Assembly: GCA_946534895.1 (NCBI GenBank)
Contig: CAMNDE010000014.1
Span: forward strand, 1 to 51,380
Length of the DNA: 51,380 bases
DNA from: UBA2943 sp946534895
Lineage (GTDB): Bacteria; Bacillota; Clostridia; Christensenellales; Aristaeellaceae
Direction of reading: 5' to 3'
Shown here piece by piece: positions 8,083 to 16,953 of the stretch; the first letter of the stretch is position 1, and the number at the start of each line of letters is the position of its first letter. The position numbers were made by a program, and so were the translations under genes. The notes beneath the pieces were generated by a model. That model did not search any database. It had not been told where the DNA came from and worked only from the letters and a program-made list of their open reading frames with translations.

Positions 8083-9390
8083 ATGGCTACCAGAATTACC
8101 CACGTTCAGGAAGGGTCCGTTGCTTACAATCTCGGACTGCGCGAAAATGACCAGCTGATCAGCATTGCCGGCGAACCGATTATCGATCAAATTGATTATC
8201 AGGCGCTGACAGCCGAATCCCGCTTTGACATGTTGGTAGAGCACTCCAACGGTCGTCAGGAATTGATGCATGTAATAAAACAGGACTGGGAACCGCTTGG
8301 CCTCACATTGGATCAGACTATTGTTTCTTCTCCCAGGCACTGTACAAATCATTGCGTGTTCTGCTTTATTGACCAAATGCCCCCAGGCATGCGTAAAACC
8401 CTCTATGTCAGAGATGACGATTGGCGCTTGTCTCTGATGATGGGAAACTACATCACCATGACAAACATGTCCGACGATGAGTTTGATCGAATTATTCGCC
8501 GGCGTGTCAGTCCGCTCTATATTTCCGTTCATGCCACCGATTCTGATACTCGGTGCAGAATGATGAGAAATCCCGCGGCATCCCAGCTGCTTCCCCGTCT
8601 TCATCAGCTCAAATCTGCAGGCTTGAGGTTTCACTGTCAGATTGTTCTCTGCCCCGGCTGGAATGATGGCATCATTTTGGATAAGACGCTGATAGATTTG
8701 TCAGAATTCTTCCCTGCTGCATGTTCTGTCGCGGTGGTTCCTGTAGGATTGACCAAATTTCGTGAGCGTTTGCCTCATCTTGAATGCTTTTCCGCATCCG
8801 GTGCCGCTGCTGTTCTTGATCAGATTGAAAAGCTGCAGAATACATTCCTGCAGACGCTGGGAACCCGATTTGTTTTTCCTTCTGATGAGTTTTTCTGTAT
8901 TTCCGGAAAGCCAATACCGGATGACCTTTATTATGAGGATTATCCTCAGATCGAAAATGGTGTAGGAATGCTGCGGCAGTTCGAAAACGATCTCAGATAT
9001 GCAAGTGAAGACTATCCAGTGTCTGAAACGCCGCCCCGACATCTTGCCGTTGCCTGTGGAACCAGCATTGCGGAAAACATGCGGAAATGGTGCAGTTCTT
9101 TTGCACCCGAAGGCACAGTTGTTGATATTTACCCGATTGTAAATCACTTTTTTGGAAGCACTGTCACAGTGACTGGTTTGATAACCGGTAAAGATCTGAT
9201 TGAGCAGCTTCAGGGAATTCAATGTGACCAGCTTCTTTTGAGCAGAACCATGCTCAGGAGCGAGGGCGATCTCTTTCTTGATGATGTTTCAATCAATGAT
9301 GTACAGAATGCTCTGCAAGTTTCGGTAAGAATCGTTGACAACAACGGAGAAGCATTCTGGCATGTTCTCAGTGGAATGGAGGAAGACTGA
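8083..9390 (+). CDS. DUF512 family protein, PDZ-like plus radical-SAM-like domains
   Basis: The 435-residue product starts at an ATG seven bases after CAGGAGGG. The reading frame is open further upstream, but that part lies in a terminator and promoter. Residues 1-65 resemble a PDZ-like domain (GSVAYNLGLRENDQLISIAG). A CxxxCxxC cluster (C87, C91, C94) follows, as in radical SAM proteins, then the C-terminal DUF512 region. The family sits next to der in many Clostridia. Its reaction is unknown to me; an Fe-S enzyme acting in the cytoplasm is the likely reading. The der start codon follows one base after its stop, so the two genes are closely linked. Confidence 0.85.
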   Translation: MATRITHVQEGSVAYNLGLRENDQLISIAGEPIIDQIDYQALTAESRFDMLVEHSNGRQELMHVIKQDWEPLGLTLDQTIVSSPRHCTNHCVFCFIDQMPPGMRKTLYVRDDDWRLSLMMGNYITMTNMSDDEFDRIIRRRVSPLYISVHATDSDTRCRMMRNPAASQLLPRLHQLKSAGLRFHCQIVLCPGWNDGIILDKTLIDLSEFFPAACSVAVVPVGLTKFRERLPHLECFSASGAAAVLDQIEKLQNTFLQTLGTRFVFPSDEFFCISGKPIPDDLYYEDYPQIENGVGMLRQFENDLRYASEDYPVSETPPRHLAVACGTSIAENMRKWCSSFAPEGTVVDIYPIVNHFFGSTVTVTGLITGKDLIEQLQGIQCDQLLLSRTMLRSEGDLFLDDVSINDVQNALQVSVRIVDNNGEAFWHVLSGMEED

Positions 9391-9391
9391 A

Positions 9392-10726
9392 TTGCGTAAT
9401 TCTCTCGTAGCCATTGTCGGCCGGCCCAATGTAGGAAAATCCACTTTTTTCAACAGGCTTGCCGGCCGCAGAATCAGCATTGTTGAAGACACACCAGGTG
9501 TAACACGTGACAGGATCTATGCTGATGTCGAATGGCAGAATCATTTTTTTACGTTAATTGATACGGGCGGCATTGACGTGCACAGCGATGACATTTTTCT
9601 TGCTCAGATGCGCCGCCAGGCAGAAATTGCCATTGATACAGCTGATGTTATCTGTTTGTTCTGTGATGGAAAGCAGGGCATTACTGATGATGACCGGGAG
9701 GTTGCTTCTCTGCTCCGCAAGAGCAAAAAGCCCATTATTCTTTGCATAAACAAAATTGATGATGTCACGCAGAACGACGCTGTTTATGAGTTCTATGAAC
9801 TTGCACTCGGCGATCCCTTTCCTGTCAGTGCCGCTAATATGATGGGACTGGGTGATGTACTGGACTGCATCTGCAGCTATCTGCCAAAAGATTCAGCAGA
9901 AAATGAAGACACAGACAATCACACTATCCAGCTGGCTGTTGTCGGCCGCCCCAATGTCGGAAAATCGTCCCTGGTCAATCAGATTCTCGGGCAGGAGCGG
10001 ACTATGGTTTCCAATATCGCTGGCACAACCAGAGATGCTATCGACACAGAATTCACTGCTGCTGATGGAAGCCGATACAACATTATCGATACAGCAGGTA
10101 TCAGAAAAAAAGCCAGCATAGAAGACGCAAGTCTCGAAAAATACTCGGTTCTCCGGTCCATTGCGGCAATCCAGCGCTGTGATGTTGCGCTTCTTCTGCT
10201 GGACGCAAAAGACGGCGTGACCGAACAGGATACCAAAATTGCAGGAATGATACATGATGAGGGAAAGGCCTGTATCATTGTCGTTAATAAATGGGATGCC
10301 ATAGAAAAAAACACCAATACAATGGAGGAATACAGGAAAACAGTTTACGATGGCTTAAAGTTTTTAAACTATTGTCCCGTCATTTTTCTTTCCGCACTCA
10401 CCGGACAGCGTGTTCACCAGGTACTTGATCATGTAAGTATCGTGTGGGCACAGGCATGCAAAAGAATTCCCACCGGCATTCTCAATGACATCCTTGCTGA
10501 CGCCACTTCTGATCTTCAGCCGCCTTCCACAAACGGCCGCCGCCTGAAGATCTATTATGTGACGCAGCAGACAGTCTGTCCCCCGACTTTTATCTTTTTC
10601 CTGAATGATGAAAAACTGATGCACTTCTCTTACTCACGTTATCTGGAGAACTATTTCAGAAAGTCTTTTGATTTCTCAGGAACTCCTGTACGCTTCATAT
10701 TCCGCGAGCGAAAGAAGGATAACTAA
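9392..10726 (+). CDS. der: Ribosome-associated GTPase Der (EngA)
   Basis: Der is a double-GTPase needed for 50S subunit assembly. Two G domains are visible: GRPNVGKS at about 10-17 and again at about 184-191, each with its DT(G/A)G and NK(I/W)D motifs, followed by a KH-like C-terminal domain from about 350. I chose the TTG at 9392 because GGAGGAAG lies six bases ahead and it leaves one base after the DUF512 stop, giving 444 residues, close to the family norm. Upstream ATGs at 9335 and 9362 would overlap DUF512 and add an N-terminal tail not seen in Der. Confidence 0.95.
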   Translation: MRNSLVAIVGRPNVGKSTFFNRLAGRRISIVEDTPGVTRDRIYADVEWQNHFFTLIDTGGIDVHSDDIFLAQMRRQAEIAIDTADVICLFCDGKQGITDDDREVASLLRKSKKPIILCINKIDDVTQNDAVYEFYELALGDPFPVSAANMMGLGDVLDCICSYLPKDSAENEDTDNHTIQLAVVGRPNVGKSSLVNQILGQERTMVSNIAGTTRDAIDTEFTAADGSRYNIIDTAGIRKKASIEDASLEKYSVLRSIAAIQRCDVALLLLDAKDGVTEQDTKIAGMIHDEGKACIIVVNKWDAIEKNTNTMEEYRKTVYDGLKFLNYCPVIFLSALTGQRVHQVLDHVSIVWAQACKRIPTGILNDILADATSDLQPPSTNGRRLKIYYVTQQTVCPPTFIFFLNDEKLMHFSYSRYLENYFRKSFDFSGTPVRFIFRERKKDN

Positions 10727-10727
10727 T

Positions 10728-11345
10728 ATGTCTGTTTATCTCCAATATGTCCTTATTGCCGCTGTCGCCTACTGTGTCGGATCCATTTCTTTCGGTATTA
10801 TTCTTTCAAAAGTATTCAAGGGACCGGATTTGCATACAGTCGGAAGCGGATCAACAGGTGCCAGTAATGTTCTTCGCACGATGGGAGTAAAAATGGGCCT
10901 GCTTACTCTTGTCGGAGACTTCTCAAAGGCATTGCTTGTGTGTCTCATTTCCGGATGGATTACTCATGATCCATGGGCTGTACGGATTGCCGGACTGGCC
11001 TGTATCATCGGACATAACTGGCCTGTATTTTTCAAGTTTAAAGGTGGCAAAGGCGTGGCATCCTCCTGTGGCGTCATGACTGCCTGCTTTCCTGTAGCCG
11101 GTCTCATTTCCATGATTTCTGCCGTCATCATTATTGCCACCACACGTTTTATCTCACTGGGTTCCATGTGCATGCTTTCCTTATTTGCCATTTTGGTCAG
11201 TTTCTTTTTCTCGGATGGCAACATTTGGATCATAGCCTGGGCTGTCCTTCTTGCCGGTTTGTGTATATGGCGTCACAGATCAAATATCGACAGACTTGTC
11301 CATGGAAAAGAACGCAAGATCGGCCAAAAAGAAAAAATCAACTGA
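10728..11345 (+). CDS. plsY: Glycerol-3-phosphate acyltransferase PlsY
   Basis: PlsY is an integral membrane enzyme that moves the acyl group from acyl-phosphate to sn-glycerol-3-phosphate, the first step of phosphatidic acid synthesis. The 205-residue product has about five hydrophobic helices and the family's signature loops GSGSTGASN (39-47) and GHNWPVFFKFKGGKGVA (95-111). The ATG follows the der stop directly (TAATATG). The C-terminal tail is Lys-rich. FakA, encoded at 21068-22732, makes acyl-phosphate, the substrate of PlsY, so the two products belong to one pathway. Confidence 0.95.
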   Translation: MSVYLQYVLIAAVAYCVGSISFGIILSKVFKGPDLHTVGSGSTGASNVLRTMGVKMGLLTLVGDFSKALLVCLISGWITHDPWAVRIAGLACIIGHNWPVFFKFKGGKGVASSCGVMTACFPVAGLISMISAVIIIATTRFISLGSMCMLSLFAILVSFFFSDGNIWIIAWAVLLAGLCIWRHRSNIDRLVHGKERKIGQKEKIN

Positions 11346-11360
11346 TCATTGGAGGAATCT

Positions 11361-13169
11361 ATGTCCGAAGCCCGCAACAAATTTATCCGGAATTTCTGTA
11401 TCATTGCCCATATTGATCACGGCAAAAGTACATTGGCTGACCGACTGCTTGAACTGACCGGTGTATTTGCGAAAAGAGATATGGTTGAGCAGATTCTGGA
11501 CAGCATGGACTTGGAGCGAGAACGCGGTATCACCATAAAGAGTAAAGCTGTACGAATGGATTATACAGCCAAAGATGGAAATACCTATGAACTGAATCTG
11601 ATTGATACTCCCGGTCATGTAGACTTTACTTATGAAGTCAGCCGTGCACTTGCCGCATGCGAAGGGGCAATTCTGGTAGTCGATGCAACGCAGGGCATCG
11701 AAGCTCAGACTCTTGCCAACTGTTATATGGCCCTTGATCATAATCTCGAAATCATTCCTGTCATCAACAAGATCGATCTGCCTTCCGCACAGCCTGAAGT
11801 GGTCAGGCAGGAGATTACAGATGTCATTGGTATTGATGGCTCCATCGCACCATGTGTTTCAGCCAAAACCGGCCTGAATGTCGGTGAAGTACTTGATGCC
11901 ATTGTGGAATACATCCCCGCTCCTGAAGGGGATGCAGAAAAGCCGCTGAAAGCATTGATTTTTGATGCTTTATATGACAATTACAAAGGCGCAATCTGCT
12001 TTGTTCGTGTGAAAGAAGGCGTAATTCGTCCCGGTATGAAGATGCGCCTGATGGCCACAGGCGGAGAATTTGATGTCGTGGAGGTTGGCACATTTCATCC
12101 TGGATATTCTCCCTGCGATGCGCTGTTCCCGGGAGATGTCGGATATGTAGCCGCATCCATCAAGGATGTCCGTGATACACGGGTCGGCGATACAATCACG
12201 GATGCTGCAAGACCGGCAGAAGAGCCTCTGCCAGGTTATAAGCAAGTCACCCCGATGGTATTCTGCGGCATTTATCCTGTCGACGGCTCTGATTACCCCG
12301 CTCTGAAAGACGCACTTGAAAAGCTCAGAATGAACGACGCCTCTTTGACATTTGAGCCCGAAACAAGCATCGCTCTTGGCTATGGATTCCGTTGTGGTTT
12401 TCTTGGGCTTCTGCATATGGATGTGATCACAGCCCGTCTTGAACGTGAATTCGATCTAGATCTGGTCACAACGATCCCCGGTGTTATTTATCATATTACA
12501 AAAACTGACGGCTCTGTCATTAGCATTGACAATCCTACCATGCTGCCCCCTGTAACAGAGATTGCTTCCATGGAAGAGCCTTTTGTGCACGCTGAAATCT
12601 ATTCACCCCAGGAATACATTGGAACGCTCATGGACCTCTGTCAGGACCGGCGTGGCATTTTTCTGGATATGCAATATGAAGGCAGCCGAGTAAAGATCAA
12701 TTATGAGATGCCACTGAATGAAATCATCTATGACTTTTTTGATCAGATCAAGAGCCGCTCAAGAGGATACGCCTCTTTTGACTATGAACTGAAGGATTAT
12801 CGGGCAAGTGATCTGGTAAAGCTTGATATTCTCCTGAATGGTGAACTGTGTGATGCATTCAGTCAGATTGTCTTTCGGGACAGAGCATACGCAAGAGGAC
12901 GGAATATCTGTGAGAAACTGAAAGACGTTATTCCGCGCCAGCAGTTCGAAATTCCAATTCAGGCTGCAATTGGCGGAAAAATCATAGCCAGGGAAACTGT
13001 GAAGGCCATGAGAAAAGACGTGCTGGCCAAATGCTACGGTGGCGATATCACACGTAAAAAGAAACTGCTGGAAAAGCAAAAAGAAGGAAAGAAGCGAATG
13101 CGCCAGTTCGGCACTGTTCAGGTGCCAAGTGAGGCTTTCCTTGCCGTGCTGAAAATGGATGAAAAATGA
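11361..13169 (+). CDS. lepA: Elongation factor 4 (LepA)
   Basis: LepA is a ribosome-bound translational GTPase related to EF-G. The 602-residue product has AHIDHGKST at 16-24, DTPGHVDF from 82, NKIDLPSA near 134, and the LepA-specific C-terminal domain with its Lys-rich stretch (about 570-590). GGAGG lies five bases before the ATG at 11361. The next gene, hemW, starts inside its stop codon (ATGA), an arrangement common in Bacillota. Confidence 0.97.
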   Translation: MSEARNKFIRNFCIIAHIDHGKSTLADRLLELTGVFAKRDMVEQILDSMDLERERGITIKSKAVRMDYTAKDGNTYELNLIDTPGHVDFTYEVSRALAACEGAILVVDATQGIEAQTLANCYMALDHNLEIIPVINKIDLPSAQPEVVRQEITDVIGIDGSIAPCVSAKTGLNVGEVLDAIVEYIPAPEGDAEKPLKALIFDALYDNYKGAICFVRVKEGVIRPGMKMRLMATGGEFDVVEVGTFHPGYSPCDALFPGDVGYVAASIKDVRDTRVGDTITDAARPAEEPLPGYKQVTPMVFCGIYPVDGSDYPALKDALEKLRMNDASLTFEPETSIALGYGFRCGFLGLLHMDVITARLEREFDLDLVTTIPGVIYHITKTDGSVISIDNPTMLPPVTEIASMEEPFVHAEIYSPQEYIGTLMDLCQDRRGIFLDMQYEGSRVKINYEMPLNEIIYDFFDQIKSRSRGYASFDYELKDYRASDLVKLDILLNGELCDAFSQIVFRDRAYARGRNICEKLKDVIPRQQFEIPIQAAIGGKIIARETVKAMRKDVLAKCYGGDITRKKKLLEKQKEGKKRMRQFGTVQVPSEAFLAVLKMDEK

Positions 13170-14323
13170 CAGACTGTGAACTGTATATCCATATCCCATT
13201 CTGTGTGAAAAAGTGTCATTACTGTGACTTTGCATCTTATGCGAATGCTTCATGTTTCATTTCTGATTATATATCCTTATTGATTTCAGAAGCCTCCTGG
13301 ATGTCGGAGGCTGTTTCCTGTGCAAGTTTCAGCAGCATATATGTTGGCGGCGGTACGCCCTCACTTATCCCGCCACATGAATGGAAGCGTCTGTTTGAAG
13401 GTCTTTCCAGCATTCTTGATTTATCCAAGGTGAAGGAGTTTACTGCAGAGGGCAACCCGGATTCCATCTCTTCCCAATGGCTGGATGCAGTGATCTCCAC
13501 GGGAGTAAACCGTATTTCCCTTGGCATGCAGTCCTCCGTGGATTCCGAATTGAAAACCCTGGGCAGAATTCATTCACAGACACAAACAGAAAAAGCGGTC
13601 CGTTTGGTTCATGATTCAGGAATTGTCAACCTGAATCTGGATTTAATGTTTGGATTTCCAGGCCAGACTCCTGAGTCCTGGAAAAATACACTTTCCTGTG
13701 CCCTAACGTTTGATCCTGAACATATCAGTGCCTACGGGCTTATTCCTGAAGAAGGAACTGTCATGTATGACCGAATAAGGAGTGGAGCTGTAACGCTTCC
13801 TGATGAGAATATCGAACGTTCCATGTATGATCTTGCCAAAATGAAACTCAGGCAGGCCGGTTTTGTCCAATATGAAATTTCCAATTTTTCAAAGCCCGGT
13901 TATGCATGTCAGCACAATATCGGCTACTGGAATCATACGCCCTATCTCGGCATTGGATGTTCCGCCGCTTCCATGCTTCCTGCAGGCACTTCGCCGTTTT
14001 CATGCATGCGCTTTACCAATCCACGTGATCTTGCCTCATACAAAGCCTTGGTGGAAAATCGTGATTCCGCGCTGCGTGAACAGGAAAATGTATCTGCAGC
14101 CGAAGCCAGGTTTGAAACAATGATGCTTGGACTAAGAATGATTTCCGGAGTCAGTGAAGAACATTTTCATCGCCTGCACGGTATTTCTCTGGAAGACTGC
14201 TATGGAGCAAAACTTCGGCAGCAGGAAAAACTTGGCTTCGTAAAACATGAAAATGCCAGCTGGAAGCTTACAGATAAAGGCATGGATTGCCAAAACGCGG
14301 TTCTTGTTGAATTAATGGAATAA
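13166..14323 (+). CDS. hemW: HemW, radical SAM heme chaperone
   Basis: HemW was long annotated as oxygen-independent coproporphyrinogen III oxidase but is a heme-binding chaperone-like radical SAM protein. The 385-residue product carries the CxxxCxxC cluster (C13, C17, C20), a GGGTPS motif near 62, and the HNxxYW motif (HNIGYW) near 250 that marks HemW rather than HemN. A C-terminal winged-helix-like domain follows. The ATG overlaps the lepA stop by four bases. No heme biosynthesis genes are nearby. Confidence 0.93.
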   Translation: MTDCELYIHIPFCVKKCHYCDFASYANASCFISDYISLLISEASWMSEAVSCASFSSIYVGGGTPSLIPPHEWKRLFEGLSSILDLSKVKEFTAEGNPDSISSQWLDAVISTGVNRISLGMQSSVDSELKTLGRIHSQTQTEKAVRLVHDSGIVNLNLDLMFGFPGQTPESWKNTLSCALTFDPEHISAYGLIPEEGTVMYDRIRSGAVTLPDENIERSMYDLAKMKLRQAGFVQYEISNFSKPGYACQHNIGYWNHTPYLGIGCSAASMLPAGTSPFSCMRFTNPRDLASYKALVENRDSALREQENVSAAEARFETMMLGLRMISGVSEEHFHRLHGISLEDCYGAKLRQQEKLGFVKHENASWKLTDKGMDCQNAVLVELME

Positions 14324-14324
14324 C

Positions 14325-14355
14325 AAAAAAGGGATTATCACTTGCATATAATCCC
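14325..14355 (-). terminator. Minus-strand terminator of the amino-acid ABC operon
   Basis: GGGATTAT (14331-14338) pairs with ATAATCCC (14348-14355). On the minus strand the stem is followed by six T (complement of 14325-14330). Confidence 0.65.
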
Positions 14356-14388
14356 CAGGAAAAAGTCTGATACACGGTTTAAATTCTG

Positions 14389-14436
14389 AAGATCACTTGA
14401 TGATGGCTGATCGCCCTTCCTCAATGTGATCTTTTT
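14389..14436 (+). terminator. Plus-strand terminator downstream of hemW
   Basis: AAGATCACTTGA (14389-14400) pairs with TCAA plus GTGATCTT (14421-14433), with one bulged base and a 20-base loop. A run of five T follows the arm. The long loop lowers confidence. Confidence 0.5.
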
Positions 14437-14551
14437 ATTCCAGATCACCGACACAATGCTGCGCATTCAGGCTTCCGAAAGCATGCATCTGTCTGGCTTA
14501 CAGAAACAGGAAGCTTGCTACATCTCATCGTTCCCGAAACAGCACCGCCTG

Positions 14552-15331
14552 TCAGTCATAATTCTGCAAAAACTGACGGGTCCGTTCTTTCTGTGGATGA
14601 GAAAACAGAGCATCAGGTGTTCCCATCTCACAAATGTTTCCATCATCCATAAACATGACCCAATCGGAAACATCATGCGCAAACCGCATTTCATGCGTTA
14701 CAATGATCATTGTGGTTTTTTGGCTGGCCAGTTCTTTTATGACCTTCAGCACTTCACTGGTCAGTTCCGGGTCCAGCGCAGAGGTCGGTTCATCAAAACA
14801 AAGAATATCAGGATGCATGGCAAGCGCCCTGGCAATGGCAACCCGCTGACTCTGCCCTCCCGAAAGCATATATGGGTAAGCAGAAGCACGTTCTTTCAAT
14901 CCCATTTTTTCCAGCAGCTGCATGGCATTCTCTTCAATTTCCCGGACTGCCTTCTGGTACTTGTCTTTATTCCCGGCACTTTCCTTTGCCCGAAGCTTGC
15001 TGGCCAGCATAACATTTTCCAGAACCGTATACTGCGGAAACAGATTGAATGACTGAAAAACCAGGCCAAAATGAAGCCTGTTATTTCTTTTTTCGTTTTC
15101 CGTCATGGCAGAGTCCTGTGATGCATCAAGCAGAACTTTACCGCCAACTCTGATGATTCCACTATCCGGATATTCCAGAAAATTCAGGCATCTGAGCAAA
15201 GTGGTTTTCCCACTTCCCGATGATCCGATAATTGACAGCGTTTCCCCCTGATTCAGAGAAAAACTGATATCCTTTAAAATCTGAAGCCGTCCAAAAGACT
15301 TTTTCAGTCCGGAAACCTCAAGGAGAGCCAT
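14552..15331 (-). CDS. Polar amino-acid ABC transporter ATP-binding protein
   Basis: This is the ATPase of a GlnQ/ArtP-type amino-acid importer. The 259-residue product has Walker A GSSGSGKTT at 36-44, the Q-loop VFQSFNLFPQ around 91-100, signature LSGGQ at 156-160, and Walker B LCFDEPTSALDPE from 177. The typical family order of SBP, permease, ATPase is kept on the minus strand, with 10 bases to the permease gene. The substrate cannot be fixed from sequence; glutamine, cystine or another polar amino acid are all possible. Confidence 0.93.
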   Translation of the reverse strand: MALLEVSGLKKSFGRLQILKDISFSLNQGETLSIIGSSGSGKTTLLRCLNFLEYPDSGIIRVGGKVLLDASQDSAMTENEKRNNRLHFGLVFQSFNLFPQYTVLENVMLASKLRAKESAGNKDKYQKAVREIEENAMQLLEKMGLKERASAYPYMLSGGQSQRVAIARALAMHPDILCFDEPTSALDPELTSEVLKVIKELASQKTTMIIVTHEMRFAHDVSDWVMFMDDGNICEMGTPDALFSHPQKERTRQFLQNYD

Positions 15332-15341
15332 TTCCTATCCC

Positions 15342-16028
15342 CTATCTAAAAAATGATAGTTTTCTTTCTATATATCGAAAGAGTATCGTCAGAAGTCCAT
15401 TACAGACTAGATAATAAACTGCCGTGAAAAACATCGGCCAGATCGCTCCGGAGATCCCCTGACTGCCTTTCAGGAATGCCTGCCCAGCCCAGATAATTTC
15501 CTGAAGAGCAATGATCCTGGCCAGAGAAGTATCCTTAACCAAAGTAATGATCTCATTGGATATAGGCGGCATCACTGCCTTGACCATCTGGAGTAGCTTG
15601 ATGCGGAAAAATATCTGCCGCTTTTTCATTCCCAATACAAGACCCGCTTCTTCCTGACCCAAGGGTATCCCCTGTATTCCCCCGCGGAATATTTCTGAAA
15701 AATAGCATGCATAATTGATTATGAATGCAATAGCTGCCGCAGAAAAGCGTCCTGTTTCACCGCCGCCCCATATCGGAGTATGCAGCACCAGGCCTGGAAA
15801 ATAATAAATAATCAGGAGCTGGATCATCAGTGGAGAACCACGGATGATCCAGATAAAAATCCTGATAAACGCCTTCAGTACACGAATCCGGGACATGGAC
15901 CCCATTGCAATCAGCAATCCCAAGGGAAAAGCACCAATCAGCGTGATAAAAAACAGCTTCAGCGTCTGAAGAAAGCCGATATTCAAAGAATGAAACACAA
16001 TTGGAAACTGCTGCAGAAACATGTCCAT
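15342..16028 (-). CDS. Polar amino-acid ABC transporter permease
   Basis: A 228-residue membrane protein of the HisM/GlnP family with about five hydrophobic helices. The EAA loop that contacts the ATPase is visible near residues 125-145 (GQEEAGLVLGMKKRQ). The third codon is also ATG (16022) and has better spacing from AGAGG, so the true start may be two residues later. It is encoded between its solute-binding protein and ATPase, with short gaps, as one operon. Confidence 0.92.
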   Translation of the reverse strand: MDMFLQQFPIVFHSLNIGFLQTLKLFFITLIGAFPLGLLIAMGSMSRIRVLKAFIRIFIWIIRGSPLMIQLLIIYYFPGLVLHTPIWGGGETGRFSAAAIAFIINYACYFSEIFRGGIQGIPLGQEEAGLVLGMKKRQIFFRIKLLQMVKAVMPPISNEIITLVKDTSLARIIALQEIIWAGQAFLKGSQGISGAIWPMFFTAVYYLVCNGLLTILFRYIERKLSFFR

Positions 16029-16058
16029 GCCTCTTATGTACCTTTCTAGAATCGCATT

Positions 16059-16838
16059 TTATTCCTGTGCTACCAGCGCTGCCTGAATACCATAGGTCTC
16101 AGCAATCTTCAACAGTGTTCCATCCTTATATGTATCCACAAGAAAACTGTTCAAAGCCGCTGCAAGATCCGATCCCTTCCGGAAACCGACACCGTACTTC
16201 TCATCATTCAGAGCAAATGTGTAGGTGAGCTGTTCATAACCGGTTCCTTCACCAATCATGGCAGCTGCCATCAGAGCATCGATTACTGCCGCATCAGATG
16301 TTTTGGCCGCAATTTCCATCAGTGCCGCTGCCTGACTGGAAACCTCAGTTGTTGCAAAACCAAGTTTTTCCACTTCACTCTGTCCAGCACTGCCGGACTC
16401 AACGGCGAATACCAGAGAAGCCATATCACCGATCTCTTTATAATTATCAACTACATCTTTCGGCACCACAACCACCTGGGCGTTATTGGCATATGCATTC
16501 GAACACTCCATGGCAGAGAGCACTTCATCGGTGAGCGTCATTCCGTTCCAAACACAGTCGATAGATTTGCCGTTAAGTTCAAGGACTTTATTATCCCATT
16601 CAATTTCCACAAATTCCGCCTTGACGCCCAGGCTTTCCGCAAACAGTTTGGCAACATCCGCATCAAAACCAATCCACTCGCCGTTTTCATCCTTGTAATC
16701 CATCGGTGCAAAGTCTGTAATGCCAATTACAAGAACGCCCTTGTCTTTGACACAAGTCAGATCACTCTGTTCTGCCAGGGAAAATCCTGCCGAAAACACC
16801 ATTGTAAGTACCAGGAAGCATACCATCAGTTTTTTCAT
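16059..16838 (-). CDS. Amino-acid ABC transporter substrate-binding protein (SBP_bac_3)
   Basis: This is the extracytoplasmic receptor of the importer encoded by the next two genes. The 259-residue product has an N-terminal signal peptide (MKKLMVCFLVLTMVF...). The mature part has the family's features, DKGVLVIGITDFAPMDYKDE and GFDADVAKLFAESLG, the second being the ligand-binding signature. There is no lipobox cysteine after the hydrophobic core; the first mature Cys comes later. That is unusual for a Gram-positive SBP, which is normally a lipoprotein. AGAGAGGA lies about nine bases before the ATG. Confidence 0.92.
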   Translation of the reverse strand: MKKLMVCFLVLTMVFSAGFSLAEQSDLTCVKDKGVLVIGITDFAPMDYKDENGEWIGFDADVAKLFAESLGVKAEFVEIEWDNKVLELNGKSIDCVWNGMTLTDEVLSAMECSNAYANNAQVVVVPKDVVDNYKEIGDMASLVFAVESGSAGQSEVEKLGFATTEVSSQAAALMEIAAKTSDAAVIDALMAAAMIGEGTGYEQLTYTFALNDEKYGVGFRKGSDLAAALNSFLVDTYKDGTLLKIAETYGIQAALVAQE

Positions 16839-16880
16839 AAAAACACATCCTCTCTTTCATTTCCAAAAGGTTACTTTGAT

Positions 16881-16909
16881 ACTATATCGATTTATCACGC
16901 TAAAGTCAA
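16881..16909 (-). promoter_or_regulatory. Promoter for the amino-acid ABC operon
   Basis: On the minus strand TTGACT (16909-16904), a 17-base spacer and TATAGT (16886-16881) precede the SBP start by about 40 bases. Confidence 0.75.
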
Positions 16910-16918
16910 TATGATAAA

Positions 16919-16944
16919 AGAAAAAGGATATCCGAAGATATCCT
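16919..16944 (-). terminator. Terminator downstream of ppk1
   Basis: AGGATATC (16925-16932) and GATATCCT (16937-16944) form an 8-bp stem with a CGAA loop. On the minus strand a TTTTTC tract follows. It closes the asp23-fakA-recG-ppk1 block just before the next promoter. Confidence 0.75.
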
Positions 16945-16953
16945 CTTGTACTT

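Larger units (their letters stand above)
14324..14551 (+). other. Gene-free stretch between hemW and the glnQ-like gene
   Basis: These 228 bases separate two convergent genes. They hold two hairpin terminators, one for each direction, and otherwise no coding frame I can support. A 27-codon minus-strand frame is present but has no convincing ribosome binding site. Confidence 0.6.

Noticed and set aside
14360..14551. A 27-codon minus-strand frame between hemW and the glnQ-like gene
   Set aside because: No ribosome binding site, and it lies in the 3' region of the ABC operon before the terminator.
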